A DNA stretch of 64,000 bases, from contig JACQAM010000003.1 of NCBI GenBank assembly GCA_016194975.1, positions 1-64,000 of the forward strand, written 5' to 3'. The position numbers and the translations under genes were made by a program. This document shows, piece by piece, positions 9,119 to 17,125 of the stretch. This stretch comes from Bacteroidota bacterium. Its GTDB lineage: Bacteria > Bacteroidota > Bacteroidia > Palsa-965. The notes below the pieces were generated by a model that had not been told where the DNA came from, did no database searches, and worked only from the letters and a program-made list of their open reading frames with translations. Position 1 is the stretch's first letter, and every line of letters starts with the position of its first letter.

Positions 9119-9134
9119 CACGTCTCTATTCTTC

Positions 9135-9779
9135 TCACTTCGGCTTATTATTCTTACCGTATGGAACAGATTTTTTTGTTCCTGCAGAACGCGATGCAGT
9201 AGGTTTGGAAGAAGGAACAGAATCATTGAGCACGATCTCTCTTCTTTTCAGCACATAATATTCGCGGTACATTTTCTGAAGGCCGGCATTTACTTTTGAA
9301 GTGTACGCAATGTCGTATGAAAATTCATGGCTGATGGAATTGAATGAAATTTTTGCGACGGGCTGATCGAGAACAGAAACATCCAGCCCATCTACTTTCT
9401 CGAAAATATCAACATCGAAAGCGAACGAATAATTCTGAATGAAGGCCTTCCCTACTTTTGTATCCACGCTGATGATCTTGCAGATGAAACCCGGTTTGGT
9501 GATACTGACGGTGAATTTTCTATTGAGCGGTAATCTCAGATCAACTTTTCCTTTTACATCAGAGAGTTGGGAAAGAACAATAAGGCCGCTTTCGTTCTTC
9601 ACAGAAATAACTGCGCTGTCGAGTACAGTTTTATCTTCATCACGCTGTTGTCCTTGCGACAATAATACTTTTCCTTTCAGTTCCAGGAAATCGCTCCCGT
9701 TTTTCACGAGTGTATCTCCCGCCTTAGCGGTGAAGACAGAGAATAAAATGACGGGGCAGAGAATAATTATTTTTTTCAT
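9135..9779 (-). CDS. Secreted carboxypeptidase-regulatory-like domain protein (paralogue 2)
   Basis: A 214-residue protein with a signal peptide (MKKIIILCPVILFSVFTAKA) and the same build as the product at 8257. Shared blocks include DEDKTVLDSAVISVKNESG, VDLRLPLNRKFTVSITKPGF, FAFDVDIFEKVDGLDVSVL and SYDIAYTSKVNAGLQKMYRE. The order on the minus strand is this gene first and then the 8257 gene, so they may have formed one operon before the mobile element inserted between them. Their role is unknown. The family features point to a periplasmic or surface location. Confidence 0.75.
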   Translation of the reverse strand: MKKIIILCPVILFSVFTAKAGDTLVKNGSDFLELKGKVLLSQGQQRDEDKTVLDSAVISVKNESGLIVLSQLSDVKGKVDLRLPLNRKFTVSITKPGFICKIISVDTKVGKAFIQNYSFAFDVDIFEKVDGLDVSVLDQPVAKISFNSISHEFSYDIAYTSKVNAGLQKMYREYYVLKRREIVLNDSVPSSKPTASRSAGTKKSVPYGKNNKPK

Positions 9780-9804
9780 GAAAATATTTTCAGAACAATT
9801 GAAA

Positions 9805-9843
9805 AAGAAAAAGGCCTCGTCCGGAGATCAGGAGAGGCCTTTT
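9805..9843 (-). terminator. Terminator after the TPR lipoprotein gene
   Basis: AAAAGGCCTC pairs with GAGGCCTTTT around a 15-base loop, and on the minus strand a T/C-rich tract follows. It lies 18 bases beyond the stop at 9861. The stem is symmetrical, so it could act in both directions. Confidence 0.75.
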
Positions 9844-9860
9844 AATAAATTCATCATTGA

Positions 9861-11585
9861 TTATTGAATGATTCCTTTGAAGTCAGCATCATCACGATAT
9901 TTGAGGAACTCAACATCTGATTTTGCTTTGTCTTTCATAGAAGGATCTTTTTCGCAAGCGGTACGAAGATTATTGACGAGCATATCTTTATTACCCTTAC
10001 GTGCACCTATAATTGCTTTCAGGTAATAAGAAAGTGCATCTTCTTTTTCTGAGCTCTTATCGATCGTGGTCAAAGCGCCATCAAGATCGCCTGCGAGTAC
10101 CTGCGCGAGCGCTACGTTGAAAGTTTTGTTTGAACCGAAATCGGTAACTGCATCTGCATATTGTCCGTCCTGAACTGCGATGAGTCCGAGATTGTAAGAA
10201 ACTTCAGGCCCTGCAGATTTTGCATTCATGAGCATTCCTTTAGCAGTTTTGCGGTCACCTTCCCAACGAGCGCAGATCGCAAGATTGTTCTGGATGATCG
10301 GGTTATTCGGATTCAGTTTATCTGCTTTGGTGAATTCTGCTTTTGCATCAGCGAGTTTATTCTGCATAAGAAGAACACAACCTACGTTGTTGGAAGTTCT
10401 CCAGTCATTACCATACATACGCTCACCTGCTTTATAGAAATTCAGTTTTTCATTCAGATCATTGGTAAGTGATCCTGCATAAAGAATTTCTTCGATAGAA
10501 AGACTGTCCGGAGTGGAACGTGCAAGCTGGAGAATGCGCTCATCGGTGCGATTGTGTTTGATCGCGTTGATGGTAACCATTGAACGACGCAACTGGGGAA
10601 GAATATCCTTTGCAAGTTCCTGATAAGTAGCAGCCATATTTTTGATCTCAGCTTCGCGTTTTTCTCCGTCAGGATAAGTAGAAAGAACACGAAGAATAAG
10701 ATCCTTGTCCTTAATATCTGATTTGGAAACAAGATCCTGGAAACCATTCCAGTCTTCTGCCGTTACCTGCTTCATATAGAATCCATCTTTTGTAGCAGGA
10801 TCATACCCGGTTTTTTTGTCTTTCGCCATCGCCTGCATATCCTTCATCGTTTTTGTGTAACGGTCTTCAGCAAGTTTAGCGTTGCCATCCGTTTCACCAT
10901 CAGGAGAAGCATAAGAAGAAATATTTATGCTTGGCATTTCCATATTCGGATCGGTACGGTGCGCTTTCATGAAATCATTCAGCACTTTCATGTCCTCACC
11001 TTTCACATCATGTTTAGAAGTGTAAGTGGTAGTGCTGATCACGAAATGTGTAGAACCGTCGACCGGATTCGGAACTGTTTTCTGGAATTTATCTTTCCCG
11101 ATGATCGGTTTATCATCATTCTTAAGAAGATAAGGTGTGATGATAGTACCATGTCCGATAGTGCGCGCCGGCATGTCTTTTGTTTTTTTCTTGACCGCGC
11201 CGCTCGCATCCAGTTTCAGATCGGCATCTTTCATATCCGAAGTGTAGGGCTGCTTATCGGTATAAGTGTAAGAGCCGCCTGTTTTATAAGCGATCTTGGT
11301 TCCGGTACCCTGTGCTTTTTCACCGAGCAGTGTTGCGGATTTGAATTTATGATCACCGCACTGTGGAGTAACGGTAAGCACAACTTTTTTACCGAAATAT
11401 TTTGGAGGATATTTTACACTGATGGTTACCATAACGGAATCGTCGTGCATTTCGAGAGGATTCGGGGTTACGGTGTATTGGACAGTTGCTTCTTTCTTTG
11501 ACATTTTTCCGAGTCCGGTACAGGACGCGAATGACAGGGAGGCTACAGCAGCGAGTCCGAAGATGTAAAGATTCGTGTGTTTCAT
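9861..11585 (-). CDS. TPR-containing lipoprotein
   Basis: With the ATG at 11585 the 574-residue product starts with a lipoprotein signal (MKHTNLYIFGLAAVASLSFA then Cys, lipobox FASC). A longer frame upstream has no signal peptide and is unlikely to be used. Residues ~35-230 are beta-rich. The middle has an SSYASPDGE motif, as in the OmpA-like region of Bacteroidota TPR proteins. The last ~200 residues hold tetratricopeptide-type repeats (NNVGCVLLMQNKLADAKAEF, QNNLAICARWEGDRKTAKGM, YNLGLIAVQDGQYADAV). A periplasmic or outer-membrane scaffold role is likely. No specific function is recognised. The gene is monocistronic with a strong terminator. Confidence 0.8.
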   Translation of the reverse strand: MKHTNLYIFGLAAVASLSFASCTGLGKMSKKEATVQYTVTPNPLEMHDDSVMVTISVKYPPKYFGKKVVLTVTPQCGDHKFKSATLLGEKAQGTGTKIAYKTGGSYTYTDKQPYTSDMKDADLKLDASGAVKKKTKDMPARTIGHGTIITPYLLKNDDKPIIGKDKFQKTVPNPVDGSTHFVISTTTYTSKHDVKGEDMKVLNDFMKAHRTDPNMEMPSINISSYASPDGETDGNAKLAEDRYTKTMKDMQAMAKDKKTGYDPATKDGFYMKQVTAEDWNGFQDLVSKSDIKDKDLILRVLSTYPDGEKREAEIKNMAATYQELAKDILPQLRRSMVTINAIKHNRTDERILQLARSTPDSLSIEEILYAGSLTNDLNEKLNFYKAGERMYGNDWRTSNNVGCVLLMQNKLADAKAEFTKADKLNPNNPIIQNNLAICARWEGDRKTAKGMLMNAKSAGPEVSYNLGLIAVQDGQYADAVTDFGSNKTFNVALAQVLAGDLDGALTTIDKSSEKEDALSYYLKAIIGARKGNKDMLVNNLRTACEKDPSMKDKAKSDVEFLKYRDDADFKGIIQ

Positions 11586-11693
11586 GTTAAGATCAGGATA
11601 GTTCCTTTTTTTGGTACGGCGCAAAAATAAACAAAATCCTAAAAAAAGAAAGGAAAATCGACAGGAAGAAGCGATTCGTCGCAATTAACCGAT

Positions 11694-12311
11694 TTATTGC
11701 AATTCAGGGATTAAATGCAGCCCCGGCGAATAATTCTTCTGAACCAGATTGAGCACATGCTGTGTGAGCGCTTCCGGACCCAATTCATTATTGATCCACA
11801 GCACCGGCATCCTTTTCTCAGCAGCGAAAAAACTGGAATACCCGGCGGCCACCTTTGCCAGATATTCTTTCGCTATCTGCTGCTCGAATTCGCGCCCGCG
11901 TTTGTTGATATGTTTCAATAACTTTTCCGCAGGACGATGCAGGTAAACGATGATATCCGGAATTTTTGCCTGAACAGAAAATGAAGATGAAATACGTTCG
12001 AATAATTTCAATTCCTCCCCCTTGAGGTTAACCCGGGCAAATACCAGCGATTTTTCCCAAAAATAATCGGCCACAACTGATTCATTTCTTTTTATTGCAT
12101 CGCGCACATTGCGAAGCCGCTCTTCGAGAAAAGAGAGTTCGGCTGCAAACGCATAACGCTCCATATCGGAATAAAAATCGCCGAGAAACGGATTATCCTC
12201 GAATTGTTCGCGGACATAAACAGAACCTGTGCGACGTGCAAGCATTTCTGCCAGCGTGGATTTTCCCGCACCGATGTTTCCTTCGATGGCTATGTAACGC
12301 AAATTTTTCAC
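11694..12311 (-). CDS. Deoxynucleoside kinase
   Basis: A 205-residue dNK/dGK-family kinase that phosphorylates deoxynucleosides for nucleotide salvage. It has the P-loop GNIGAGKST (residues 10-18), the Bacteroidota-type substrate motif VVADYFWEKSLVFARVNL (~78-95), and the lid region with KRGREFEQQI. The start codon overlaps the folK stop by 4 bases (ATGA), which suggests translational coupling with folK. The substrate base cannot be decided from sequence alone. Confidence 0.92.
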   Translation of the reverse strand: MKNLRYIAIEGNIGAGKSTLAEMLARRTGSVYVREQFEDNPFLGDFYSDMERYAFAAELSFLEERLRNVRDAIKRNESVVADYFWEKSLVFARVNLKGEELKLFERISSSFSVQAKIPDIIVYLHRPAEKLLKHINKRGREFEQQIAKEYLAKVAAGYSSFFAAEKRMPVLWINNELGPEALTQHVLNLVQKNYSPGLHLIPELQ

Positions 12312-12823
12312 GAATGAAATTCAGTTTTCCGAACAGGAAATATCTTCGATCCATCGACACACTCTTCCATAAGATTAAGCATTGATTTGCCAATGACCGG
12401 ATGAATTTTATGAGGATCGAGTTCGCACATGCCTGCGAGTACAAATATTCTTTGTGCCATGTGCGGATGCGGAATCTGAAGATGCTCTTCCCGGATCGCT
12501 GCATCATTGAAAAAAATAATATCGATATCGATCATTCGGGGACCCCACTTTTCCTGTCGCGTCCTGCCCATTTTTTTTTCAATGGCAATAAAATGCACCA
12601 ACAATTCTTCAGGCGTTAAAGAAGTTTCAATCTGAATCACACAATTCAGGAAGAATGGCTGATCGGTCTTTCCCCATGGCTCCGTTTCGATCATTGAAGA
12701 GAAGCGCGTGATTGTTGTTCCATTCAATTGCCCGATCATCTCACAGGCATTCCTAACATTTTTTTTCCGGTCACCGAGATTGGAACCCAGCCCTGCGAAA
12801 ACATTATTGAACACAGAATTCAT
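12308..12823 (-). CDS. folK: 2-amino-4-hydroxy-6-hydroxymethyldihydropteridine pyrophosphokinase
   Basis: FolK transfers pyrophosphate from ATP to 6-hydroxymethyl-dihydropterin in folate synthesis. The start at 12823 (MNSVFNNVFAGLGSNLGDR) gives the normal length of ~171 residues. A longer upstream frame overlaps the divergent gene and is not supported. Motifs seen: GLGSNLGDR, EPWGKTDQPFFLN, and the PPPK signature RxxxWGPRxIDIDI (RQEKWGPRMIDIDIIFF) with IPHPHMAQR after it. It is coupled to the deoxynucleoside kinase downstream. Confidence 0.96.
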   Translation of the reverse strand: MNSVFNNVFAGLGSNLGDRKKNVRNACEMIGQLNGTTITRFSSMIETEPWGKTDQPFFLNCVIQIETSLTPEELLVHFIAIEKKMGRTRQEKWGPRMIDIDIIFFNDAAIREEHLQIPHPHMAQRIFVLAGMCELDPHKIHPVIGKSMLNLMEECVDGSKIFPVRKTEFHS

Positions 12824-12917
12824 GACACGAATGTACCATATCAAGTTGAAAAATGAGAGTGGCAACCACTGGCCAATTTTACTATCTTCGATAAAATTTT
12901 CACCAAAAAAAATCATC

Positions 12918-14447
12918 ATGAGATCCTTCCGCCAGATCCTTGTCCTGATTGCACTTGTTTCCGCCGGATTCCTCCGCGCACAAGTGTACACGACTACCAC
13001 GCTTATTTCTTCACTTCAAAACCCGGTTGCTTTTGCAATCTCTCCTGACAACAGAATTTTTCTCACGCAGAAAGGAGACGGAAGTATTCCCGCTGTTGCC
13101 GGTTCTGCTACCATCAGGGTTTATACACTCACCGGAACTTTCCTTTCCACTTTCTACGATCTTTCTGATTCGGTGAATTCCGATTTTGAACGCGGACTGC
13201 TTGGAATTGCCCTTGATCCATCGTTCACCACCAACCATTACGTTTATGTTTACTACGTGCATTATTACAATGCAAGTGAACGTATCCGTATCGTTCGTTT
13301 CACTGAAGTCAGTAATGCAGGAACAAATCCGCAGGTGATCTTCGATCTCGATATTACCTCGTACAACATTGCAGGAAATCATGTCGGTGGAAATGTTCAC
13401 TTCCGTCCATCTGACCCCACACATATTTATTTTACGATCGGAGATCTTGCTTACCAGCAAACCAATCCGACTTTGAATTATGCGAATAAACTCACCAAAC
13501 CATTCGGAAAAGTTCTTCGCATAGGAAAAGATCCGATCACGGTGGGAATGCCTACTTACAATGTACACGGTGTCGGAACCTGCGGAGCAAATATTCCAAC
13601 TGATAATCCCTATTACGACGATGGAAATATTTACACAGGTAATTGCGATATCATCTGGAGTTACGGCCATCGCAATCCGTTTGATTTTTGTTTCAGTCCT
13701 GTGAGTGATTCCATGTACGTTTCGGAAAACGGATTGAATACCTGGGACGAAATAAATATGATTCACAAAGGCGCAAATTACGGATGGGCAACCTGCGAAG
13801 GAAGAATGATGAACAGTTCAACTACTGTTCCTTGTAATCTTACCGGCGATGTTTTACCAATGGATGTGTGGGGCGCACCACTTCCCGCTCTTACCGGCAT
13901 CGTTTATTATTCCAGTTCTGTGATGCCGGAATTCAATAACCACCTGCTCGTTACTGATAATGATTATGCAAGAATTTACGATCTCACATTGGGAAATCCT
14001 CCCGCATACGACACCGTGCTCTCGCGCACACAATGGCAGGACATGCCCGGCGGGCACACTACATTAATGCAGGGGCCCGAAGGCTGCATTTATGTAATGC
14101 GTGGCGGATATGAAGCAGGAACCGGTGCAGTGAAAAGAATTTGTCCGCAGGGATTGGGAACCGGTGATTTCATCAATCCTTATTTCACCATGCAGCAAAG
14201 CAATCCGAATCCATTTTCAGTTTCAACCACGCTGACGTATTCTATGAAACAGGAGGCACTCGTTCGTATTGCACTTTATGATGTGTATGGAAAAGAAGTT
14301 GCAGTGCTCGTTGATGGACAACAAACAGAAGGCAGTCATACCTACGATATCAACGCAGCTACTTTGAATCTTGCTCCCGGAATGTATTTCTGTTATATGG
14401 AAAGCAACACCTACGCGCAAAGCCTGAAACTTACAGTAGTAAAATAA
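12918..14447 (+). CDS. Secreted PQQ-dependent sugar-dehydrogenase-like protein with T9SS sorting domain (1)
   Basis: The 509-residue product begins with a signal peptide (MRSFRQILVLIALVSAGFLRA). The body is a six-bladed propeller of the glucose/sorbosone dehydrogenase family: RIFLTQKGDG, RGLLGIALDPSFT, GGNVHFRPSD, GDIIW-type NCDIIWSYGHRNPFDF, and GANYGWATCEG. The last ~85 residues form a type-A T9SS sorting domain (QQSNPNPFS, YDVYGKEV, GMYFCYM, SLKLTVVK). It is expected at the cell surface or outside the cell, where the family oxidises aldoses or related compounds. Whether PQQ is bound cannot be told. The next gene is a close paralogue. Confidence 0.88.
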   Translation: MRSFRQILVLIALVSAGFLRAQVYTTTTLISSLQNPVAFAISPDNRIFLTQKGDGSIPAVAGSATIRVYTLTGTFLSTFYDLSDSVNSDFERGLLGIALDPSFTTNHYVYVYYVHYYNASERIRIVRFTEVSNAGTNPQVIFDLDITSYNIAGNHVGGNVHFRPSDPTHIYFTIGDLAYQQTNPTLNYANKLTKPFGKVLRIGKDPITVGMPTYNVHGVGTCGANIPTDNPYYDDGNIYTGNCDIIWSYGHRNPFDFCFSPVSDSMYVSENGLNTWDEINMIHKGANYGWATCEGRMMNSSTTVPCNLTGDVLPMDVWGAPLPALTGIVYYSSSVMPEFNNHLLVTDNDYARIYDLTLGNPPAYDTVLSRTQWQDMPGGHTTLMQGPEGCIYVMRGGYEAGTGAVKRICPQGLGTGDFINPYFTMQQSNPNPFSVSTTLTYSMKQEALVRIALYDVYGKEVAVLVDGQQTEGSHTYDINAATLNLAPGMYFCYMESNTYAQSLKLTVVK

Positions 14448-14511
14448 ATTTACTGTTTTCAGCGTTTAGTGATTTGTTGTTTCCTGATGAACAATAAATC
14501 ATTATTCTGCC

Positions 14512-15969
14512 ATGAAAAAAATTTTACTGCTCTTCTTTTTTCTCCCCATTTTCATTCCTGCACAGACTTACTGGATAGATACACTCTGCACCGGCCTCAT
14601 TAATCCTGTTGCTTTCGATCAAACGCCCGATGGAAGAATTTTTCTGACGCAGAAAGGCGGATCGGTTGCACAGGCAGTAAATGCGAAAATAAAAGTGTAT
14701 TCGTCAACCGGAACTTTCATCAGCGATTTTTATGACCTGAGCGATTCCGTAGATGCTGATTATGAAAGAGGATTGCTCGGTATTGCAGTCGATCCGGATT
14801 ATGTGAACAACAAATACATTTACGTTTATTACGTGCATCGTTACCCGATCGATGAACACATTCGCATTGCACGATTCACCGACGTGAATAATCTCGGAAC
14901 AAATCCCACAATTATTTTTGACATTGATGTTCCGGATAATTTACCCGGCGAACATTTCGGCGGCAATCTTCACTTCCGCCCTTCTGAACCCGGCAAAATT
15001 TATTTCACAGTGGGTGATCTTCAATTGAACCCAACCGATACTTCGCTCAATTACGCGCACATGCTCACTAACGCGTACGGAAAAACGCTGCGCATCAATA
15101 AAGACGGTACCATTCCAACTGACAATCCATTCTACGACGACGGAAATATCTATACAGGAAATTGCGACATCATCTGGAGTTATGAGCACCGCAATCCATT
15201 CGATTTCTGTTTCAGCCCGGTGAATGATTCATTTTATGTTTCTGAGAATGGATGGAATGCGTGGGATGAAGTAGATCTTATTCACAAAGGAAAAAAATAC
15301 GGATGGAATGAATGCGAAGGAAATTTCCTGAACAGTTCCACTACCATTCCCTGCGACGACACTACTGCAGTACTACCGATTGAAACCTGGGGAGCGCCGC
15401 TCGGCGGATTGACAGGAATTGTTTTCTATTCGGGAAATGTACTTCCGCAATTTGACGATCATCTTCTTGTTGCCGATAATGATTATGGAAATATTTTCGA
15501 TCTCACAATGGGAAATTCTCCGGCATACGACACCGTTCTTTCAAAAACTTTATTCATGGATGCTACTACTGTGGGCGGACTCACTACGCTGCGTGAAGGA
15601 AGTGACGGCTGCATTTACGCGATGAACGGAGGATACACGGGAAACGGATCGGTGATAAAAATCTGTCCGTCGTGGATGAATGTAGAAGAAAAAGAGAATC
15701 CGTTTTTTTCTTTGCAACAGAATTTTCCGAACCCGTTCATTGAAACTACTTCCATTCATTATTTCCTCAAACAGAATTCCCCATTGGTAATTTCCCTTTA
15801 TGATATTTCCGGAAAAGAAATTGCTCTTCTTAAAAACGGAAGCGAACAGGAAGGAGTACATGAATTGACGATCGATGCGAAGACACTTCGCCTTTCCCCC
15901 GGAATTTATTTTTGCGCGTTTGCGTGCGAAAATTCAACACTGAGCGTGAAACTTATTGTAACGAAATAA
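14512..15969 (+). CDS. Secreted PQQ-dependent sugar-dehydrogenase-like protein with T9SS sorting domain (2)
   Basis: A 485-residue paralogue of the preceding gene in the same order, with 64 bases between them, which suggests tandem duplication. It has a signal peptide (MKKILLLFFFLPIFIPAQ), the same propeller motifs (RIFLTQKGGS, ERGLLGIAVDPDYV, GGNLHFRPSEPGKIYFTVGD, CDIIWSYEHRNPFDFCFSP), and a C-terminal type-A sorting domain (QQNFPNPF, YDISGKEIALL, LSPGIYFCAF, KLIVTK). Compared with copy 1 it lacks a ~15-residue Cys-containing insertion before the IPTDNP segment. A surface or secreted sugar-oxidising role is inferred from the family only. Confidence 0.88.
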   Translation: MKKILLLFFFLPIFIPAQTYWIDTLCTGLINPVAFDQTPDGRIFLTQKGGSVAQAVNAKIKVYSSTGTFISDFYDLSDSVDADYERGLLGIAVDPDYVNNKYIYVYYVHRYPIDEHIRIARFTDVNNLGTNPTIIFDIDVPDNLPGEHFGGNLHFRPSEPGKIYFTVGDLQLNPTDTSLNYAHMLTNAYGKTLRINKDGTIPTDNPFYDDGNIYTGNCDIIWSYEHRNPFDFCFSPVNDSFYVSENGWNAWDEVDLIHKGKKYGWNECEGNFLNSSTTIPCDDTTAVLPIETWGAPLGGLTGIVFYSGNVLPQFDDHLLVADNDYGNIFDLTMGNSPAYDTVLSKTLFMDATTVGGLTTLREGSDGCIYAMNGGYTGNGSVIKICPSWMNVEEKENPFFSLQQNFPNPFIETTSIHYFLKQNSPLVISLYDISGKEIALLKNGSEQEGVHELTIDAKTLRLSPGIYFCAFACENSTLSVKLIVTK

Positions 15970-15990
15970 AAAAATAAATTCAATATAATT

Positions 15991-16335
15991 ATGGGCTATA
16001 TCTGCATTGCACTCTTCTTTATGTTTGTTTATTTCGGATACTTGAATTTCAACGATCCCGATCCTGTTCATTGGGTAGCTATTTATTTTGCTGCTGCCAC
16101 AGTTTGTTTGCTGGCCTATTTTAAAATGGCGTGGTGGTATGTGGATGCGCCCTTAATATTAATTTATGTGATCTATTCAATAGTAAACTGGCCGAATACA
16201 TTCAAGGGATTTAGAATGCCGATGAACGATCACGATATGAATATAGAGAAGGGAAGGGAATCGGTCGGATTGTTGATTGCGGCGGCGTGTACGGTGTTTA
16301 GTTATTGGGTTGGAAAAGGCGGATGGATATTTTAG
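15991..16335 (+). CDS. TMEM220-like small membrane protein
   Basis: A 114-residue protein with four predicted membrane segments. Its NFNDPDPVHW motif near residue 25 is typical of the TMEM220 family found in bacteria and animals. No biochemical role is established for that family. The gene lies 21 bases after the dehydrogenase-like gene on the same strand and could share its transcript. Confidence 0.75.
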   Translation: MGYICIALFFMFVYFGYLNFNDPDPVHWVAIYFAAATVCLLAYFKMAWWYVDAPLILIYVIYSIVNWPNTFKGFRMPMNDHDMNIEKGRESVGLLIAAACTVFSYWVGKGGWIF

Positions 16336-16611
16336 TCGGGAGATTGGAGGGACGGGGTGGGAAATAATCACTGAAATGCTTTTCTTAATTAGAGTTTATT
16401 CCGAATAAGATACTAAATGCGAAACAGGAAACTTTTTGACATTCAAATGAATCAGACTGAGCATCGGGAATACCTTGCAAATGCTCCGTTTTTAATAATA
16501 GAGCGCTTGCAATCATAGTTATACAACTCTTAATCGATATAAACTCTATTCATCAAAAACATTTGTCGCGGAAATCTCAGTTTCAATTTTCTACCGTACA
16601 ATACCCCCGGA
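16336..16611. other. Gene-free stretch
   Basis: 276 bases between the TMEM220-like gene and the convergent toxin gene. I see no credible open frame, tRNA, terminator or repeat here. Confidence 0.5.
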
Positions 16612-16914
16612 TTATTTTTTGAGAATAGCTTTATTCAGCAATCTTGAGCTATGATGAATAGAAATGATATCAATGTTCTTCACTGAAACAATTTTATAAA
16701 CGATCCTGTAATTTCCCAGAATTATCTCTCTGATATTCTTATTACCAATTTCAGGTACGATCTTTCCAGCCAAAGGATATTTCTCCAGTTTTAAGGTAAC
16801 CTCAAAAAATCGTCTTGCTTGAATTCGTGCAAACTTTGCGGAATCTTTCGCGATAAACTTTGCAATATTATCAATGTCGTCAATTGCCTGCTCAGTCCAA
16901 CTTACTTCAACCAT
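16612..16914 (-). CDS. ParE/RelE-type toxin
   Basis: A 100-residue protein of the RelE/ParE superfamily. It has the N-terminal WTEQAIDDIDNIAKFI helix pair, a central strand region (YPLAGKIVPE), and the conserved REIILGNYRIVYKI plus IISIHHSSRLL strands. ParE toxins poison gyrase and RelE types cut mRNA on the ribosome. The basic HHSSR end favours ParE, but this is not decisive. It overlaps the upstream small gene by 13 bases, the usual antitoxin-toxin arrangement. Confidence 0.88.
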   Translation of the reverse strand: MVEVSWTEQAIDDIDNIAKFIAKDSAKFARIQARRFFEVTLKLEKYPLAGKIVPEIGNKNIREIILGNYRIVYKIVSVKNIDIISIHHSSRLLNKAILKK

Positions 16915-17084
16915 TTCTTCAATTTTTCCTTTGCTTGCTTCGTAGAAACCTTTTTTCCTTTAGCAGATTGTTCCAGCCCGGTTTCAACTTTTTGGAGGAA
17001 TAAGACACGATCCAGAAGATCCTCAATCGAAAATTTTTCCGGAAGATCCTTAATGGACAAGAGTAATTTAGTTTTAGTCAGCAT
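16902..17084 (-). CDS. Putative antitoxin of the ParE-type module
   Basis: A 60-residue, charged, mostly helical protein (FSIEDLLDRVLFLQKVETGL then a Lys-rich tail). It is the first gene of a two-gene operon with the ParE-like toxin and overlaps its start. This type of small protein is often paired with ParE toxins in Bacteroidota. The antitoxin role is inferred from size and position, and no DNA-binding domain is obvious. Confidence 0.7.
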   Translation of the reverse strand: MLTKTKLLLSIKDLPEKFSIEDLLDRVLFLQKVETGLEQSAKGKKVSTKQAKEKLKKWLK

Positions 17085-17125
17085 AGGAAAAGAATTTGAC
17101 CCTAAGTTACAAAATAAAGCACGAA

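Noticed and set aside
11586-11684. Extended N-terminus of the TPR lipoprotein
   Set aside because: The added residues are basic and disrupt the lipoprotein signal, which starts properly at 11585.
12824-13000. Upstream extension of the folK frame
   Set aside because: It overlaps the divergent dehydrogenase gene and adds ~59 residues not found in FolK. The ATG at 12823 gives the normal protein.
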